This document shows, piece by piece, positions 62,806 through 62,985 of a stretch of 62,985 nt of DNA. The stretch is from Firmicutes bacterium UBA5010 (GTDB lineage: Bacteria; Bacillota; Clostridia; Tissierellales; Sedimentibacteraceae), in NCBI GenBank assembly GCA_002396645.1, contig DGYI01000022.1, positions 1,585 through 64,569 on the forward strand, written 5' to 3'. Made by a program: the position numbers and the translations under genes. How positions within the stretch are numbered: the first letter of the stretch is position 1; each line of letters begins with the position of its first letter. The notes under the pieces are model-generated. The model did not search any database. It was not told the origin of the DNA and was given only the letters and a program-made list of their open reading frames with translations.

Positions 62806-62985
62806 ATGAAAAAGTTTATAATATTTATAGTTGTTGTTTTAATTATTTCCTTAGGGGGATATGCTGTTGTAACCGGATACATTAATAAGTCATTGACTGC
62901 TGTGGATTCAGCCGATTCCTCGCAAATTGAAATAGAAATACCTCAGGGCAGCTCTACAAATGCCTTTTGCAGTTTTAAAATTTTT
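62806..62985 (+). CDS. mltG: Endolytic transglycosylase MltG (YceG-like), N-terminal part
   Basis: 60 residues before the window ends. A membrane anchor (about 4-22), a short linker, then IEIEIPQGSSTNAF, which matches the start of the LysM-like part of MltG (IPxGSST). MltG cuts nascent glycan strands at the membrane. GAGGAG precedes the ATG. Its place after rnj-ylbF is usual. The call rests on a short stretch. Confidence 0.65.
   Translation, partial: MKKFIIFIVVVLIISLGGYAVVTGYINKSLTAVDSADSSQIEIEIPQGSSTNAFCSFKIF

Noticed and set aside
1..62985. tRNA, rRNA, prophage, transposon or replication origin
   Set aside because: No cloverleaf, rRNA segment, integrase, transposase, phage structural gene or DnaA-box cluster could be seen.

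Overview
The window is AT-rich chromosomal DNA of a low-GC, Gram-positive, spore-forming anaerobe of the Clostridia. The evidence is spoIIAA-spoIIAB, spoVAC-AD-AE and a SpoIID-type protein, T-box leaders before thrS and aspS, strong AGGAGG ribosome sites, RNase J, an ATP-dependent AsnA, and the order iscR-iscS-iscU-alaS-ireB-ruvX-(DUF1292)-rnj-ylbF-mltG typical of that class. I cannot name the genus. No rRNA, tRNA, transposase, integrase or prophage gene is visible.

Layout. 1-8 kb: end of a cyclase-family gene, prsA, a PAP2 phosphatase, a DEAD-box helicase, then asnA behind what looks like a ribosome-controlled attenuator with an Asn-rich leader peptide, and T-box-controlled thrS. 8-14 kb: a DUF4342 membrane protein, a two-component system, spoIIAA-spoIIAB (sigF does not follow) and spoVAC-AD-AE. 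14-28 kb: a class A penicillin-binding protein, hflX, a YigZ/IMPACT protein, yebC, ruvC-ruvA-ruvB, a SpoIID-domain protein, queA, tgt and yajC. 28-32 kb: a YiiX-like cysteine hydrolase and a large PAS/GGDEF/EAL protein. 32-42 kb: a complete type I-B CRISPR-Cas locus (cas6-cas8b-cas7-cas5-cas3-cas4-cas1-cas2 plus an array of 8 repeats and 7 spacers). 42-49 kb: aspS, an EEP-family hydrolase, a one-spacer satellite CRISPR, tcdA, an RseC-like protein and rarA. 49-53 kb: an acetyltransferase gene broken by one stop codon, a MocR regulator, and an M14 peptidase with cell-wall binding domains. 53-63 kb: the Fe-S cluster genes, alaS, ireB, an aldo/keto reductase, ruvX, rnj, ylbF and the start of mltG.

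The most interesting stretch is 32.0-32.6 kb, just upstream of cas6. It holds several degenerate copies of the CRISPR repeat around a 35-codon, very hydrophobic ORF with a near-perfect Shine-Dalgarno and its own terminator. The 22 nt after the first degenerate repeat match 20 of 22 positions of a site just upstream of that ORF. The site has TCA at the PAM position, and the only two mismatches fall at guide positions 6 and 18, the positions a type I effector does not read. This is the architecture of CreTA, a CRISPR-regulated toxin-antitoxin in which a crRNA-like RNA guides Cascade to silence a toxin that addicts the cell to its cas genes. The peptide itself is not one I recognise. An 18-nt block shared with the end of the satellite CRISPR 13 kb away suggests the module arose from an old array end.

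Other points worth attention are the asnA attenuator, an internal start in cas8b that would make Cas11b, an inverted repeat over the array promoter, a spacer that reads as the catalytic box of a tyrosine recombinase, the missing sigF, and small repeat families in 5' untranslated regions.
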